Origin: Eubacteriales Family XIII. Incertae Sedis bacterium
GTDB taxonomy: Bacteria > Bacillota > Clostridia > Peptostreptococcales > Anaerovoracaceae
Reading direction: 5' to 3'
Assembly (NCBI GenBank): GCA_031278255.1
Contig: JAITKU010000133.1
Coordinates: 1 to 15,996, forward strand
DNA length: 15,996 nt
Numbering within the stretch: position 1 is the stretch's first letter; each line of letters starts with the position of its first letter. Position numbers and translations under genes: made by a program. Under the pieces are notes generated by a model that was not told where the DNA came from, searched no databases, and saw nothing but the letters and a program-made list of their open reading frames with translations. Positions 1-8,006 of this stretch are shown here, in pieces.

Positions 1-231
1 ATGCGGGGGCTGACGCGCATAGGCGCCGTTATCTACTGCGAGAAGAAATCGCATAAGGGCATGATCATAGGCAAGGAGGGCCGCAAGCTCAAGGGCGTGG
101 GAAAAAGCGCGCGCGCCGATATCGAGGCCCTGCTCGGAACAAGGGTATTCCTGCAGCTTTGGGTCAAGGTGCGCGAGAATTGGCGCGACAGCGATTTCGC
201 CCTGCGTTCCCTCGGCTACGAGGACGAGTGA
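1..231 (+). CDS. era: GTPase Era, C-terminal KH domain (5'-truncated by window)
   Basis: This is the last 76 residues of Era, the ribosome-associated GTPase that binds the 3' end of 16S rRNA during 30S assembly. What is visible is the KH RNA-binding domain: the GxxG-type loop in GMIIGKEGRKLKGVGKSA (residues 20-37 of the fragment), then the conserved ADIEALLGTRVFLQLWVKV segment and the family-typical ending WRDSDFALRSLGY. The GTPase domain lies outside the window, so the ATG at base 1 is only an internal codon. The stop TGA is followed directly by the ATG of recO with no gap, so the two are very likely translationally coupled. Identification is by recalled family sequence; confidence is high. 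Confidence 0.95.
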   Translation: MRGLTRIGAVIYCEKKSHKGMIIGKEGRKLKGVGKSARADIEALLGTRVFLQLWVKVRENWRDSDFALRSLGYEDE

Positions 232-1029
232 ATGGACGCGTACACCGAGGGCATCGTCCTGAGACAGACGAAAACCCTGAACGGGCGGCGCATGATCACG
301 CTGTTCTCAAGGGAGTACGGCAAGATCGGCGCCGGCACGAGTCTCGCGGGAGGGGGCAAGGGCCGGTCCGCGCTCGCGCTGCGGCCGTTCACATACGGAA
401 GCTACGCTCTGCGGAAAAGCCGCGGCGCTTGGCATATGAACAGCGCGGAGGCCCTGCGCGGCTTCTATCGCATAGCGGAGGCGCCGGAAAAGTTCGCGAG
501 TTGTTCCTACGCCTTGGAATTCACGGAAAAGCTGTTGCCCGAGGAATCGCCGGCGCCGGCCCTCTTCGCGCTCGCGCTCGAATATTTTGAGATGATGGAG
601 CGGCGGGAGAAGCGTTTCGATACCCTCACCGTACTCTTTCTGTTCCGGGCGATCTCTTTGTGGGGCGCCGCGCCGGAGCTTGAGAAATGCGTGCGTTGCG
701 GGAAAGTACCGCGGGGCGGCGTTTCTTTCGGCGTTCGCGACGGCGGCCTCGTCTGCGACGCCTGTATGGGAGCAGAAAATATCCCGGATACAGGCAAGGA
801 CCGGTTGCTTTATCCCTTGGATTTTGATATACTGAACGTGATGCGATACTTTAGAGGGCGTCCGTTTCAAGACTTTGAACGCCTCGCGCTCGACGGTCCC
901 GTATTGCTCGCTTTGAAACGCATCCTGCGCGAACACGCCGCGTGGCATCTCGGCGTGAGCGGTCTGCGGAGCGAAGAATTTTTTACCGGCGGTTTATCGC
1001 CGACTCGCAATGAAAGGCACCGCGTATAA
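232..1029 (+). CDS. recO: DNA repair protein RecO
   Basis: RecO loads RecA on SSB-coated single-stranded DNA and anneals strands in the RecFOR recombination pathway. The 265-residue length is normal for the family. The N-terminal OB-fold is recognisable (MDAYTEGIVLRQTKTLNGRR, then ITLFSREYGKIGA at about 22-34), followed by the helical region. A four-cysteine zinc finger is present with C153 and C156 (CVRC) and C175 and C178 (CDAC). The start ATG abuts the era stop codon, and era-recO adjacency is common in Clostridia. The coding run continues to the DUF4342 gene after 76 bases. Nothing looks truncated. Confidence 0.95.
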   Translation: MDAYTEGIVLRQTKTLNGRRMITLFSREYGKIGAGTSLAGGGKGRSALALRPFTYGSYALRKSRGAWHMNSAEALRGFYRIAEAPEKFASCSYALEFTEKLLPEESPAPALFALALEYFEMMERREKRFDTLTVLFLFRAISLWGAAPELEKCVRCGKVPRGGVSFGVRDGGLVCDACMGAENIPDTGKDRLLYPLDFDILNVMRYFRGRPFQDFERLALDGPVLLALKRILREHAAWHLGVSGLRSEEFFTGGLSPTRNERHRV

Positions 1030-1105
1030 GGCGAATCGGCCGATACCGTTTACCGTCGCCGCTCGAAGAGCGGTACAAGCGTATGGAGAAAGGAGTTGCG
1101 GACGG

Positions 1106-1921
1106 ATGGATACCGAAATCACCCTCGAGAAGATCGAACTTGTGAAAGACAGGACGGGCGTCAGTTATAAGGAGGCCAAGGATGCGCTCGAAGCCGCGAA
1201 AGGCAGCGTCGTCGATGCGATCATCAACATCGAAGAGACCGTGAACATGAGCGGCCGCAGCAGGTTGAACGACCGGGGCGTCAAGCTGATCGAAGCGATC
1301 AAAGCCGCGGTCAAAAAGGGCAACGTCACGAAGATCATCGTGAAGAAAGACGGCGAGATCATCCTGAATCTGCCTGTCAACGTCGGCATTCTCGGGACCG
1401 TGATCGCGCCTTGGGCCGCGCTGATCGGCGTGATCGCGGCCTTTGGAACCAAATGCGACATCGAGCTTCTGACGGACGACGGTCGCGTCATAGACATCGG
1501 CGAAAAGGCGGGAGATGCCTTTGACGACGCGGTGGAGCGCGGCGCGGACATCATCGAGGACGTGCGGATGAAAGGCGCCGACGTTATAGACAGCGTGCGG
1601 GCAAAGGCCAAGAAAGCCGTTTCAAAGGAAACGGACGCAGCGGCCGAGGACTATGCTTGCGGCTCCGCCCGGGATGCGAAAGAAGACGCGCCGGGCGGTT
1701 TTGACGACTATGTTTCCACGGAGGCGGACAAGGACGACGCGCGGGAGGCTGAGGGCGAAACGCCGATTTCGCGGATCGCGGAGACGGTGGAGCGCACCGC
1801 AAAGACGGTGAGCGATGTGGTTTCGGAAGCCGCGGACAGGGCGGCCGAGGTACTCAGAAATGCGGTAAACGCAACAAAGAACACGGAAGAAGAAGAGGAG
1901 AAGCCGGGGACGGATGCGTAG
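1106..1921 (+). CDS. UBA-like/DUF4342 domain protein with long charged helical tail
   Basis: A 271-residue protein of unknown function, found in Clostridia between recO and glyS. Residues 5-44 form a UBA-like helical domain resembling the N-terminus of EF-Ts (VKDRTGVSYKEAKDALEAA). Residues about 55-130 match the DUF4342 pattern, with KIIVKKDGEIILNLPVNVG followed by one hydrophobic segment (about 95-113) that could cross or dip into the membrane. From about 135 to the end the protein is rich in Ala, Asp, Glu and Lys, with repeated amphipathic units (KAGDAFDDAVERGADIIEDV). The start is placed at 1106 because AAAGGAG sits at 1089-1095, 10 bases upstream; an upstream in-frame ATG at 1010 overlaps recO and has less support. 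It overlaps glyS by 8 bases. The biochemical role is unknown. Confidence 0.85.
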   Translation: MDTEITLEKIELVKDRTGVSYKEAKDALEAAKGSVVDAIINIEETVNMSGRSRLNDRGVKLIEAIKAAVKKGNVTKIIVKKDGEIILNLPVNVGILGTVIAPWAALIGVIAAFGTKCDIELLTDDGRVIDIGEKAGDAFDDAVERGADIIEDVRMKGADVIDSVRAKAKKAVSKETDAAAEDYACGSARDAKEDAPGGFDDYVSTEADKDDAREAEGETPISRIAETVERTAKTVSDVVSEAADRAAEVLRNAVNATKNTEEEEEKPGTDA

Positions 1922-3317
1922 CGCAACAATGGAAAAGATCGTGGCCCTTGCGAAAAACCGGGGCTTTTTGTATCCGGGATCCGAGATATACGGAGGTCTC
2001 GCAAACGCTTGGGATTACGGACCCATCGGCGTTGAACTCAAAAACAATGTCAAACGGGCTTGGTGGAAAAAATTCGTGCAGGAATCGCGGTACAATGTGG
2101 GTCTCGATTCGGCCATACTCATGAATCCGCGGACTTGGGAGGCTTCGGGGCATGTGGGCGGCTTTGCCGATCCGCTCATCGACTGTAGGAAGTGCAAGGC
2201 GCGATTTCGGGCCGACAAGCTGATCGCGGACCGGCTTGGGGCCTCCCGCGAAGCGGAAACGGTCGCCGCGGACGGCTGGTCCAATGAGAAGATGGAGGCT
2301 TTTATCGCCGCGGAGGGGATACGTTGCCCGCTGTGCGACGCCGCCGACTTTACGGGCATACGGCAGTTCAACCTGATGTTCAAAACCTTTCAGGGCGTTA
2401 CGGAAGGCTCCGCGTCCGAACTCTTTCTGCGGCCCGAAACGGCGCAGGGCATCTTCGTGAATTTCAAGAATGTGCAACGAACCGCGCGCAGGAAGATTCC
2501 GTTCGGCATTGCGCAGATCGGAAAATCTTTCCGAAACGAGATCACGCCCGGCAATTTCATATTCCGGACGCGGGAATTTGAGCAGATGGAACTGGAGTTT
2601 TTCTGCAAACCCGGGACGGACCTCGAATGGTTCTCCTATTGGAAGGATTTCTGCGTGTCTTTCCTCAAATCGCTCGGTATCAAGGATGAAAGCCTGCGGC
2701 TGCGCGACCACGACAAGGATGAGCTGTCGCATTACAGCAATGCCACGACGGACATCGAGTTCCTGTTCCCTTTCGGCTGGGGCGAGCTTTGGGGCATAGC
2801 CGACAGAACGGATTTCGATTTGAAGCGACACGCGGAGCATTCCGGCGAGGACCTTTCCTATAGGGACCCCGAGACGAACGAGAAGTACGTGCCTTACTGC
2901 ATAGAACCGTCGCTCGGCGCCGATCGCGTGACCTTGGCCTTTCTGCTGGACGCCTACGACGAGGAGGAATTGACCGACGAGAGGAGTACGGACGACGCGC
3001 GGACCGTGCTGCGTTTTCATCCCGCGCTCGCGCCCTACAAGGCCGCCGTGCTGCCCCTGACGAAAAAGCAGGCCGAGCGGGCGGAGAAGCTCTGCGCGGC
3101 ATTGTCGGCGCATTTCCAAGTGGATTACGACGCCTCGGGCAATATCGGCAAGCGCTACCGCAGACAGGACGAGATCGGCACGCCTTTCTGCCTGACCGTG
3201 GATTTCGACACGGAGGCGGACGATACGGTCACGGTCCGCGACCGCGACAGCATGGGGCAGATCAGACTGCCGATCGGCGGCCTGCGGGCGTATATCGAGG
3301 AAAGAATGCTCTTTTGA
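1914..3317 (+). CDS. glyS: Glycyl-tRNA synthetase, dimeric (single-chain) class II type
   Basis: Charges tRNA-Gly with glycine in the cytoplasm. The 467-residue length and lack of separate alpha and beta chains fit the homodimeric class IIa enzyme. Visible features are the N-terminal RGFLYPGSEIYGGLANAWDYGPIG (17-40), zinc-type cysteine pairs C91/C94 and C138/C141, LRPETAQGIFVNFKNV (172-187), class II motif 2 around FRNEITPGNFIFRTREFEQ (206-224), motif 3 EPSLGADRVTLAFL (331-344), and the C-terminal anticodon-binding domain from about 365. The start at 1914 overlaps the upstream gene by 8 bases and has GAGGAG at 1895-1900. An in-frame ATG at 1929 is possible but lacks a good Shine-Dalgarno site. 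No T-box leader is visible; transcription probably comes from the era-recO operon. Confidence 0.95.
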   Translation: MRSATMEKIVALAKNRGFLYPGSEIYGGLANAWDYGPIGVELKNNVKRAWWKKFVQESRYNVGLDSAILMNPRTWEASGHVGGFADPLIDCRKCKARFRADKLIADRLGASREAETVAADGWSNEKMEAFIAAEGIRCPLCDAADFTGIRQFNLMFKTFQGVTEGSASELFLRPETAQGIFVNFKNVQRTARRKIPFGIAQIGKSFRNEITPGNFIFRTREFEQMELEFFCKPGTDLEWFSYWKDFCVSFLKSLGIKDESLRLRDHDKDELSHYSNATTDIEFLFPFGWGELWGIADRTDFDLKRHAEHSGEDLSYRDPETNEKYVPYCIEPSLGADRVTLAFLLDAYDEEELTDERSTDDARTVLRFHPALAPYKAAVLPLTKKQAERAEKLCAALSAHFQVDYDASGNIGKRYRRQDEIGTPFCLTVDFDTEADDTVTVRDRDSMGQIRLPIGGLRAYIEERMLF

Positions 3318-3580
3318 TCGGCGCGGGCTTTGCGCGGCGATACAGAGGGGACCTCCTTGGCGTAATAATGCAGAAGTCGTCAAGCCCGGCCACAATGCGG
3401 GCACAGCACCTTGGGACGGCGGCAATGAACGAGACATGGATAGAACATCACGTCGCCGTGCCGCCATACGCGCCCGTTTGGCTCATATTAACGGAACCGC
3501 GTGCAAGAATCATATACCTTCGGGGTCTGAACACGTAACAAAAGCGCGCCGGTGCCGGCGCGAAAACCGGGATTTTTGTA
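3318..3580 (+). other. Structured non-coding region after glyS, possible small RNA
   Basis: No convincing reading frame was found here. Several local inverted repeats are present: GCCCG/CGGGC around 3383-3402, a GGCGGC/GCCGCC pair enclosing about 40 bases near 3418-3467, CCGTT/AACGG near 3476-3497, and a possible long-range GACCTC/GGGGTC pairing near 3350 and 3525. The span of about 180 bases followed by a strong hairpin could be a small RNA, but no good promoter was found (only TTGATC at 3314-3319 with GATACA at 3339-3344). It matches no RNA family I can name with confidence. Confidence 0.3.
3545..3580. terminator. Strong hairpin, probable terminator
   Basis: CGCGCCGG (3545-3552) and CCGGCGCG (3555-3562) form a perfect 8-bp inverted repeat. 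On the plus strand a T-run starts 10 bases downstream (ATTTTTGTATT). On the minus strand the stem is followed at once by CTTTTGTTA. It could end plus-strand transcription leaving glyS, minus-strand readthrough from the CydC-like gene, or both. Confidence 0.5.
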
Positions 3581-3609
3581 TTGCGCGAACGCCCGCGCTC
3601 CGGTATGAT
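3581..3609 (+). promoter_or_regulatory. Probable sigma-A promoter for zinc-ribbon gene
   Basis: TTGCGC (3581-3586) and TATGAT (3604-3609) are separated by 17 bases. The -10 matches the consensus at five of six positions; the -35 matches only TTG. It lies just downstream of the hairpin terminator and 55 bases before the ATG at 3665. Confidence 0.5.
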
Positions 3610-3664
3610 TGTATTCGGACGCATCGAAAGGACGCGTCAACACTCAGCAAGGGGAGGGCGAAAA

Positions 3665-3883
3665 ATGATTTATGTCTGCGGAAATTGCCGTTTCGTGTTC
3701 GAGAGAACGGGCGAAATATGTTCTTGTCCCGATTGCGGGAAGCCGGATATCAGAGAAGCTTCGGAGGAGGAAAGGGGCGAATATCGAAAAGCCCGCGCGG
3801 GAAACGAAAGCCCGGACAATGCCGATGCGCGGGGCTTTGGAAATCCGGCCCCGCAAGGCTTTTCGGCAAAATCCCCGTTGTAA
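3665..3883 (+). CDS. Small zinc-ribbon protein
   Basis: A 72-residue protein of unknown function. Its first 30 residues form a rubredoxin-like zinc ribbon with two CxxC pairs (C5/C8 in CGNC and C21/C24 in CPDC; C19 is an extra cysteine). An acidic helix follows (IREASEEERGEYRKAR). Similar small proteins are common as hypotheticals in Clostridia. The rest, from about residue 46, is polar and of low complexity. The start at 3665 follows a purine-rich AAGGGGAGGG site (3649-3658) and is preferred over in-frame starts from 3581, which would overlap the promoter. It stands alone with its own promoter, convergent with the heme locus. The ribbon is clear; no role can be assigned. Confidence 0.75.
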   Translation: MIYVCGNCRFVFERTGEICSCPDCGKPDIREASEEERGEYRKARAGNESPDNADARGFGNPAPQGFSAKSPL

Positions 3884-3926
3884 GCGCTTCCCGGGGTTTT
3901 CTTTCCCGGCTTTCGGGGCGCCTTAC
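3880..3926. repeat. Inverted repeat at the convergent gene end
   Basis: GTAAGCGC (3880-3887) pairs with GCGCCTTAC (3918-3926) with one bulged base, and CCCG/CGGG repeats sit inside. The left arm covers the stop codon of the zinc-ribbon gene. A clear T-run is absent, so a terminator role for either strand is only possible. Confidence 0.35.
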
Positions 3927-4027
3927 CCGATATCTGTCTTGTGACGGCGCGGCCGATCCTCTTCTTCCCGTGTTCCGCAAAAGCTTTTCTCAATGCCTCC
4001 TTGACGTGACAGACTCTTTTCGGTCGC

Positions 4028-5731
4028 CTACGACAGCCGGCCGCTGTCCGCGGAATACACCCTGTCCGCGATACCCATCGTGGATTTTCTGTGCGAAACG
4101 AGCGCAACCGTGCGGTCCGCGCTTTCCTCGCGCAGGGCTTTCAGAATAAGCCCCTCGTTCAGGCTGTCCAGATTGCTCGTCGGCTCGTCGAGCAGCAGGA
4201 AAGGCGCGTCGTGCAAGAAAGCGCGCGCGAGTCCGATTCGTTGACGTTCGCCGCCCGATATCTCCGCCTCCGCAAAGGCCGTCGCGCCCGAACCGCCGAT
4301 GCGCGTGTCGTAGCCCGCGGGCAGTCGCATGACGAAATCGTGCAGCGCCGCTTTCTTTGCCGCCGCGATCACCTCTTCGCGCGTCGCGTCGGGCTTTCCC
4401 GTCTTGATGTTGTTCTCGATCGTATCCGAGAAGATATCCGTTTCCTGCGTCATAAAGCCCTCGAGACCGCGCAGGTGTGCCGTGTCCACCTCGTTCACGT
4501 CCTCTCCCGAGATCAGCGCGGAGCCTGCGGGCGGCCTCCAAAAACGCATGAGCAGCCTGAGCAGCGTGGACTTGCCCGAACCGCTGCGCCCCCTTATGCC
4601 CGTGATCGCCCCTTTCGGAAAGACCGCCGATATATCCCGCAGCACGGGTTCGTCCTCCGCGTAAGCGAAGCTGAGCTTCCGACATTCCGCGCCCGTGAAA
4701 TCCGGTGTTTTGCCGTCCGCGACCTCCGGCGTTTCGGGCGTCTCGTCGAGCAGGGCGAACACGCGCCGCGCCGCCGCAAAGGTCACGGGCAGACCCGCGG
4801 AGAGATTTGAGAGCGCGAGCGCGGGGCCGAAAGACGAGAACAGGCTTACAAAGGGGAGGAGCAGGCCCGCAAAGCCCACGGCGCCGTTTCGGAAAAGCAT
4901 GTACGAGAGCGCGAACATCCAAAGCGAGCAGAGCGTCACGAAGAGGCCGGAGACGGCGGACACCGCGCCCTCCTTGCGCCGCAACGGCCGCTGCAGGGCT
5001 TCCGCCTCGTCGCTCATGCGCCCGATACCCGCCCGCCGCGCGTCGCCCCGGCCCATGGCGAGGATTTCGCGTATGCCGCGCAAGCTGTCGAGATAATAGG
5101 ACGAAAGACGTCCCGCGGCCTCGCGAAGCCGCGCCGCCGCTCCCCGGCCGAAGAGGGAAGCGATATACGGAACGAGAACGCCGACGATCAAATAGGAGCA
5201 TACGGCGGCCGCGCCGAGCAGGGGATGGAAGCCGGCGATGAACGCGGAAACCGCCGCCGACACGATCACGGCGATGGCGACGGGCGATATCGTGTGCGCG
5301 TAAAACACTTCGAGAAGCTCGATGTCCCCCGTGATCACGGCGATCAGATCGCCCTTTTCCCTGCTTTCTAGTTTTGCGGGGCAGAGCCGCCGCAGGGCGG
5401 CGAAGAGTTTGTCGCGCAATTCCGCGAGCAGTTTGAACGCGATGTAATGATTGCAGAGTTGCTCGGCGTAGCGGAACAGGCCGCGCAGCACGGCGCAGAG
5501 GACAAGGGCCGCGACGGGGACGCCCGGGTTCGCCGCAAACGAGGCCGCCGGCGCGAAAGCCGAAAGCAGCGCAAAACCGCCGAGCGTGGGCAGGAGGATC
5601 GCGCAGATATGTCCGAGCGCGCCGAGCAGGACGGCGAGGAACATAATCCCCGCCATCGGCCTCGCGAGCGACGCGAGTCTTTGTATGACGCCGGGTCCGC
5701 TTTCGGATTGCTTTTCTTCTCTGTTTCTCAT
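4028..5731 (-). CDS. CydC-like ABC exporter half (heterodimer partner of DUF454-CydD protein)
   Basis: A 567-residue membrane-ATPase fusion of the CydC family; in E. coli CydDC exports cysteine and glutathione, binds heme and is needed for cytochrome bd assembly. The N-terminal six-helix region (about 20-300) has the CydC-type stretch RYAEQLCNHYIAFKLLAELR (87-106) and GDLIAVITGDIELLE (127-141). The ATPase part has Walker A GRSGSGKST, signature ISGGERQRIG, Walker B LLLDEPTSNLD and H-loop LVSHRKST. The start at 5731 is set by GAGGAGGG about 8 bases upstream and overlaps the upstream stop as ATGA. No cydAB genes are in the window; the neighbours are heme-uptake genes, so heme or a heme-related thiol task is more likely here than generic cytochrome bd assembly. 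Substrate is not shown by the sequence. Confidence 0.88.
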   Translation of the reverse strand: MRNREEKQSESGPGVIQRLASLARPMAGIMFLAVLLGALGHICAILLPTLGGFALLSAFAPAASFAANPGVPVAALVLCAVLRGLFRYAEQLCNHYIAFKLLAELRDKLFAALRRLCPAKLESREKGDLIAVITGDIELLEVFYAHTISPVAIAVIVSAAVSAFIAGFHPLLGAAAVCSYLIVGVLVPYIASLFGRGAAARLREAAGRLSSYYLDSLRGIREILAMGRGDARRAGIGRMSDEAEALQRPLRRKEGAVSAVSGLFVTLCSLWMFALSYMLFRNGAVGFAGLLLPFVSLFSSFGPALALSNLSAGLPVTFAAARRVFALLDETPETPEVADGKTPDFTGAECRKLSFAYAEDEPVLRDISAVFPKGAITGIRGRSGSGKSTLLRLLMRFWRPPAGSALISGEDVNEVDTAHLRGLEGFMTQETDIFSDTIENNIKTGKPDATREEVIAAAKKAALHDFVMRLPAGYDTRIGGSGATAFAEAEISGGERQRIGLARAFLHDAPFLLLDEPTSNLDSLNEGLILKALREESADRTVALVSHRKSTMGIADRVYSADSGRLS

Positions 5732-7992
5732 CTCTCGTTCCCTCCTCTGGCTGTTTCGATTGTCGCGGGTGTCTCGGCCGGGACTTTGCCGCCTGATGGC
5801 CTTTCTCCCTGCGCGCCGCCCGCCGCGTAGCGTTCGAGCGCCTGCTGTTCGCGGAAGAGACGCGCGTAGACGCCGTACGCCGCCGTCAGTTCTTCGTGCG
5901 TCCCCTTTCCCTCGACGCGTCCCTCCTCCATCGCGTATATGATGTTCGCGGGACGCAGGTTCGCGAGGCGGTGTGAGATCATAAGCACGTTTTTCGATTC
6001 TGCGCGTTCCCGTATGACCGCAAGCACGGCTTCCTCGCTCTCCCGGTCTATGTTCGAGGCGGCCTCGTCGAAGATGTATACATCGCAGTCGCGAAGCAGC
6101 GCGCGGGCTATGGAAAGGCGCTGCTTCTGCCCGCCCGAGAGGTTTGCGCCGTTTTCCGCCGTGCGTGTGTTCAGCCCCTGCGCTTCCGCGAAGAAATCGT
6201 AAAGCCGCACTTTTCGCAGGATGTGTTCGAGTTCCGCATCCGTCGCTTCGGGCTTCGCGTCGCGCAGGTTCTCCGAAACGGTCCCCGTGAAGATGTAATC
6301 CTCGTGCGTCACGAGGCAGATCCTTTTCCGAAGTTCGGAGCGTTTCAGATCGCGAAGTTCGACGCCGCCTATCCGCGCGCTGCCCGCGTAATCCCCGCGC
6401 GCAAGTCCGCCCGAGAGCAGGCGGGCGATCGTGGATTTGCCGCAGCCCGAGGCCCCCGCAAGGCCCGTAAAGCCGACGGCGGGCGCGGAGAAAGAAAGGC
6501 CGAAAAGCGCCGGGCGCTCGGGTTCGTAGGCGTAGGAAAGGCCGTCCGCTTCCACGGCGAGAGCGCCCGGAGGAAGCGCGCTTTCCCCGTCTGCGGGCAG
6601 GGGCGCGTCGAGGATTCGGAAAACGCGTTCGCAGGCAGAAAGGCCGTTCATCGCCACGTGAAAGTACGAGCCGAGTTGCCTGAGCGGTATGAAGAATTCC
6701 GCCGAAAGCAGCACGATCGAGATCGCGCCCGACAGTCCGATATCGCCCGAGAGGAAGCCCTGCGCGGCGAGGCCGACGCCGAGCGCCGTTCCGCCGTAGG
6801 CGACACAATCCATCAGCACGATGGAATTGAGCTGCATGCGCAGTATGCGCATCGTGGACTTTCTGAAAGTTTCCGCGAGACCGTTCATCTCTTCGTGCCG
6901 CCGTCCGTCCGCGCCGAAGATCTTCAGCGTCGTCATGCCGCGCAGACTCTCGAAGAAGAAATCGCCGAGTGAGGTGTAGGCTTTGAGCTGTTTTCGCATC
7001 ATCCGCCTCGCCATCCGCATGATGAACAGAATGAGCAACGGGATCAGCGGCGTGCATACGAGCAGGACGACGGCGGCGGAAAGGCGCACGGGCGCGAGCA
7101 GGACGAACAGCGTCAGCGGCGCGATCGCGCTGTAAAAAAGCTGCGGCAGGTATTTGCCGAAATAATTTTCGATCTGATCGATGCCCTCGACCGCCACCTG
7201 CACGGCCTCCGCGCCCGAAGCGCCGTTTTCCCCGCCGCCGAGAGCGAGAAGCTTCCCGTAAAGTTCCGTGCGCAGCTTTTTCTTTGCGCCCGCGGATGCC
7301 TTGAAAGCGGCCTTGGACGCGAGAAGCTCACACAGGGCGCGCAGGAGCGCGGCGCCGGCGCAGAGTCCGAGGATGGGAAAGACGACGGGATTTCCGCCCG
7401 TAAGCGCGGCGGGTACGCGTGCGATAAGGTCGGAGAGCGCGAACACGACAAAGGCCCCGAGAAGGAGTCCGATCCAGCGCGCGAGTACATTCAAAAACAC
7501 GTATCTGCGCGCGCCCGTCGCAAAGCCGAGCAACCTGACGGCCGTCGCGCCGCCTTTCTTTCGCTTCTCGCCCCCATCGGTTTCCCGGGTCTTTGCCGCG
7601 CCGTCGCCTTGGGCCTCGTCCGCGCGCAGGGTCTTTACGCGCAACAGGAAGTACCACCAGTGCCACGCGAGTACGACGCCGAGCAGTATCCGCGCGTGCG
7701 GGTAGGGGACGAAGTACATCGCGAGCGGCAGGAGTACGCTGACCGCAATGAGGATGGACGCCTTGGTTTTCACCGTCATGGATTTGCTCTTCACAAAATC
7801 GTCCAAATGGTTTTGATAAAGCCGCGTGCCGAGGAACCATCTGTGGAAGCGCGCGGAGCCTCGCGCGAAGCAGAAAGCCGTCAGGAGCAGAAAGGGCGTC
7901 GTGGGCAGCACGGGCAGCGCGACACCGACGAGTCCGAGTCCGAGGGATATAAAGCCCAAGGCGATGAACAACGGTTTGACGATCTTTTTCAT
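5728..7992 (-). CDS. DUF454 (YbaN-like) - CydD-like ABC exporter fusion
   Basis: A 754-residue fusion. Residues 1-118 are a complete DUF454/YbaN domain: small membrane protein pattern GLGLVGVALPVLPTTPFLLL (18-37) then CFARGSARFHRWFL (41-54), with further hydrophobic segments at 78-96 and 101-117. A charged linker (121-150) leads to a CydD-type exporter: membrane helices from about 165, the family-typical YFGKYLPQLFYSAIAP (277-292), Walker A GASGCGKST (513-521), signature LSGGQKQ (618-624), Walker B VYIFDEA and H-loop H674. The start at 7992 has AAAGGA about 9 bases upstream and lies 14 bases after the ATPase gene; an in-frame start at 8025 would overlap it. The downstream CydC-like gene overlaps by ATGA, as expected for a heterodimer. 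DUF454 function is unknown; normally it is a separate protein. Confidence 0.88.
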   Translation of the reverse strand: MKKIVKPLFIALGFISLGLGLVGVALPVLPTTPFLLLTAFCFARGSARFHRWFLGTRLYQNHLDDFVKSKSMTVKTKASILIAVSVLLPLAMYFVPYPHARILLGVVLAWHWWYFLLRVKTLRADEAQGDGAAKTRETDGGEKRKKGGATAVRLLGFATGARRYVFLNVLARWIGLLLGAFVVFALSDLIARVPAALTGGNPVVFPILGLCAGAALLRALCELLASKAAFKASAGAKKKLRTELYGKLLALGGGENGASGAEAVQVAVEGIDQIENYFGKYLPQLFYSAIAPLTLFVLLAPVRLSAAVVLLVCTPLIPLLILFIMRMARRMMRKQLKAYTSLGDFFFESLRGMTTLKIFGADGRRHEEMNGLAETFRKSTMRILRMQLNSIVLMDCVAYGGTALGVGLAAQGFLSGDIGLSGAISIVLLSAEFFIPLRQLGSYFHVAMNGLSACERVFRILDAPLPADGESALPPGALAVEADGLSYAYEPERPALFGLSFSAPAVGFTGLAGASGCGKSTIARLLSGGLARGDYAGSARIGGVELRDLKRSELRKRICLVTHEDYIFTGTVSENLRDAKPEATDAELEHILRKVRLYDFFAEAQGLNTRTAENGANLSGGQKQRLSIARALLRDCDVYIFDEAASNIDRESEEAVLAVIRERAESKNVLMISHRLANLRPANIIYAMEEGRVEGKGTHEELTAAYGVYARLFREQQALERYAAGGAQGERPSGGKVPAETPATIETARGGNER

Positions 7993-8006
7993 GATAAGCT
8001 TTCCTT

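Noticed and set aside
1854..3467. 537-codon minus-strand frame opposite glyS
   Set aside because: It is antisense to a well-supported glyS gene and has no recognisable family features.
3490..3535. Possible T-box remnant (GGAACCGCG)
   Set aside because: Only part of the T-box sequence is present; there is no matching stem I, and the next gene is a zinc-ribbon protein with its own promoter.
3670..4107. Minus-strand reading frame of 145 codons after the CydC-like gene, with an AAGGAGG near 4005
   Set aside because: It overlaps both the CydC-like 3' end and the zinc-ribbon gene in antisense, has no recognisable domain and a basic/Pro-rich shadow-like composition. The AAGGAGG is followed only by a TTG.
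3990..5201. Long minus-strand frame of 403 codons overlapping the CydC-like gene
   Set aside because: It is an out-of-frame shadow of the CydC-like gene, Arg/Gly-rich, with no domain; high GC content produces many such frames here.
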